A DNA stretch of 6,300 nucleotides from contig DNNV01000222.1 in NCBI GenBank assembly GCA_003497505.1, positions 1-6,300 of the forward strand, written 5' to 3'. Positions 5,924 to 6,300 of this stretch are shown one piece after another. The translations under genes were made by a program, and so were the position numbers. Source of the DNA: Clostridiales bacterium. Lineage in GTDB: Bacteria > Bacillota > Clostridia > Tissierellales > Sedimentibacteraceae. Positions within the stretch are counted from its first letter, which is position 1, and the number at the start of each line of letters is the position of its first letter. The notes beneath the pieces are model-generated. The model had not been told where the DNA came from. It did no database searches and saw nothing but the letters and a program-made list of their open reading frames with translations.

Positions 5924-6300
5924 ATGGTTACAACGGATACTTTTAAAAGAGGTTTTAAAAATGGCATCAGAACACTGCTTGACCTGATGAAAATACTGGT
6001 TCCCGTATATGTTGGAGTCCAGATTCTTTCAATATCGGGAATCTTATATAAAATAGCGGAATTTTTTGAACCTGTAATGTCATTGTTCGGCCTTCCCGGT
6101 GAATCTTCAGTCATATTGATTTTTGGCTGGTTCTCCGGCATATATGCGGCATTGGGAGCCCTGGCCGCCATTAAGCTCAACAGTGTGCAGGTAACCACCA
6201 TGGCTATTATGCTGTCCATAGCACACAATCTCATAACAGAGGGTGCGGTGGTTAAAAAATTGGGAGTGAGCACGCTGATTAGTGTTTCCCTCAGAATTAT
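5924..6300 (+). CDS. Nucleoside-recognition (Gate) domain membrane protein, C-terminus cut by window edge
   Basis: Integral membrane protein; the first 125 residues are in the window and the frame is still open at 6300. Seen: a short amphipathic start (FKRGFKNGIRTLLDL, 7-21), a hydrophobic segment at about 22-44 (KILVPVYVGVQILSISG), a loop with FEPVMSLFGLPGE (48-60), a second segment at about 61-84, and a third hydrophobic stretch with the polar signature VTTMAIMLSIAHNLITEGAVVKKLG (90-114). This pattern fits the Gate family, which includes SpmA/SpmB spore-maturation proteins and nucleoside-transporter-like proteins. Members are often about 150 residues long and encoded in pairs, so a partner gene may follow. 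The ATG at 5924-5926 has AAGGAGG at 6 nt. The transported compound, if any, is unknown. It is divergent from the hydrolase, so joint function is not implied. Confidence 0.85.
   Translation, partial: MVTTDTFKRGFKNGIRTLLDLMKILVPVYVGVQILSISGILYKIAEFFEPVMSLFGLPGESSVILIFGWFSGIYAALGALAAIKLNSVQVTTMAIMLSIAHNLITEGAVVKKLGVSTLISVSLRI

Noticed and set aside
5845..6273. Minus-strand 142-codon open frame at the right end
   Set aside because: Antisense to the Gate-domain gene, which has a perfect -10 box, AAGGAGG and a family-like membrane pattern.

Overview
The window is AT-rich bacterial DNA with strong purine-rich Shine-Dalgarno sites and textbook sigma-A promoters. It encodes a sigma-54-type activator, an OmpR-family two-component pair of the type common in clostridia, a secreted glycoside hydrolase and a nucleoside-recognition (Gate) membrane protein. 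Together these point to a low-GC, probably anaerobic Bacillota (Clostridia or a close relative). The genus cannot be fixed from the sequence. I see no rRNA, tRNA, CRISPR array, insertion sequence or phage gene.

Layout from left to right. Positions 1-1120 (minus strand) hold the N-terminal part of a PAS-containing sigma-54-dependent regulator. It is cut by the window edge just after the Walker A motif of its AAA+ domain. Positions 1121-1405 are non-coding and very AT-rich. They carry a perfect 16-bp inverted repeat with a 39-nt spacer, which is the probable end of the upstream operon, and a weak promoter candidate for the regulator. Positions 1406-4169 (minus strand) are a two-component operon: an OmpR/PhoB-type response regulator, then a 699-residue multi-pass sensor histidine kinase that starts on GTG inside the regulator's 3' end. 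Positions 4170-4247 contain a strong GC-rich hairpin. Positions 4248-5762 (minus strand) encode an exported clan GH-A hydrolase most like family GH26. Positions 5763-5923 are a divergent promoter region with a near-consensus sigma-A promoter in each direction. From 5924 to the right edge runs the start of a Gate-domain membrane protein (plus strand).

How the genes may work together. The hydrolase, response regulator and kinase all lie on the minus strand. The gap between hydrolase and regulator is only 78 bp, most of it hairpin and ribosome-binding site, and no clear promoter is visible for the regulator. One reading is that some transcription from the strong hydrolase promoter passes the hairpin and feeds the two-component genes. 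That would link a surface polysaccharide-active enzyme to a sensor with a large outside domain, but this is inference. The sigma-54 activator looks like an independent unit, and its targets lie outside the window.

The points most worth a second look are the Asn-Glu in place of the His-Glu expected for GH26, the sensor architecture of the kinase with its degenerate G1 box, the hairpin between hydrolase and two-component genes, the cysteine-rich middle region of the sigma-54 activator, and the long-spaced inverted repeat in the left intergenic region. No clearly novel system is evident.
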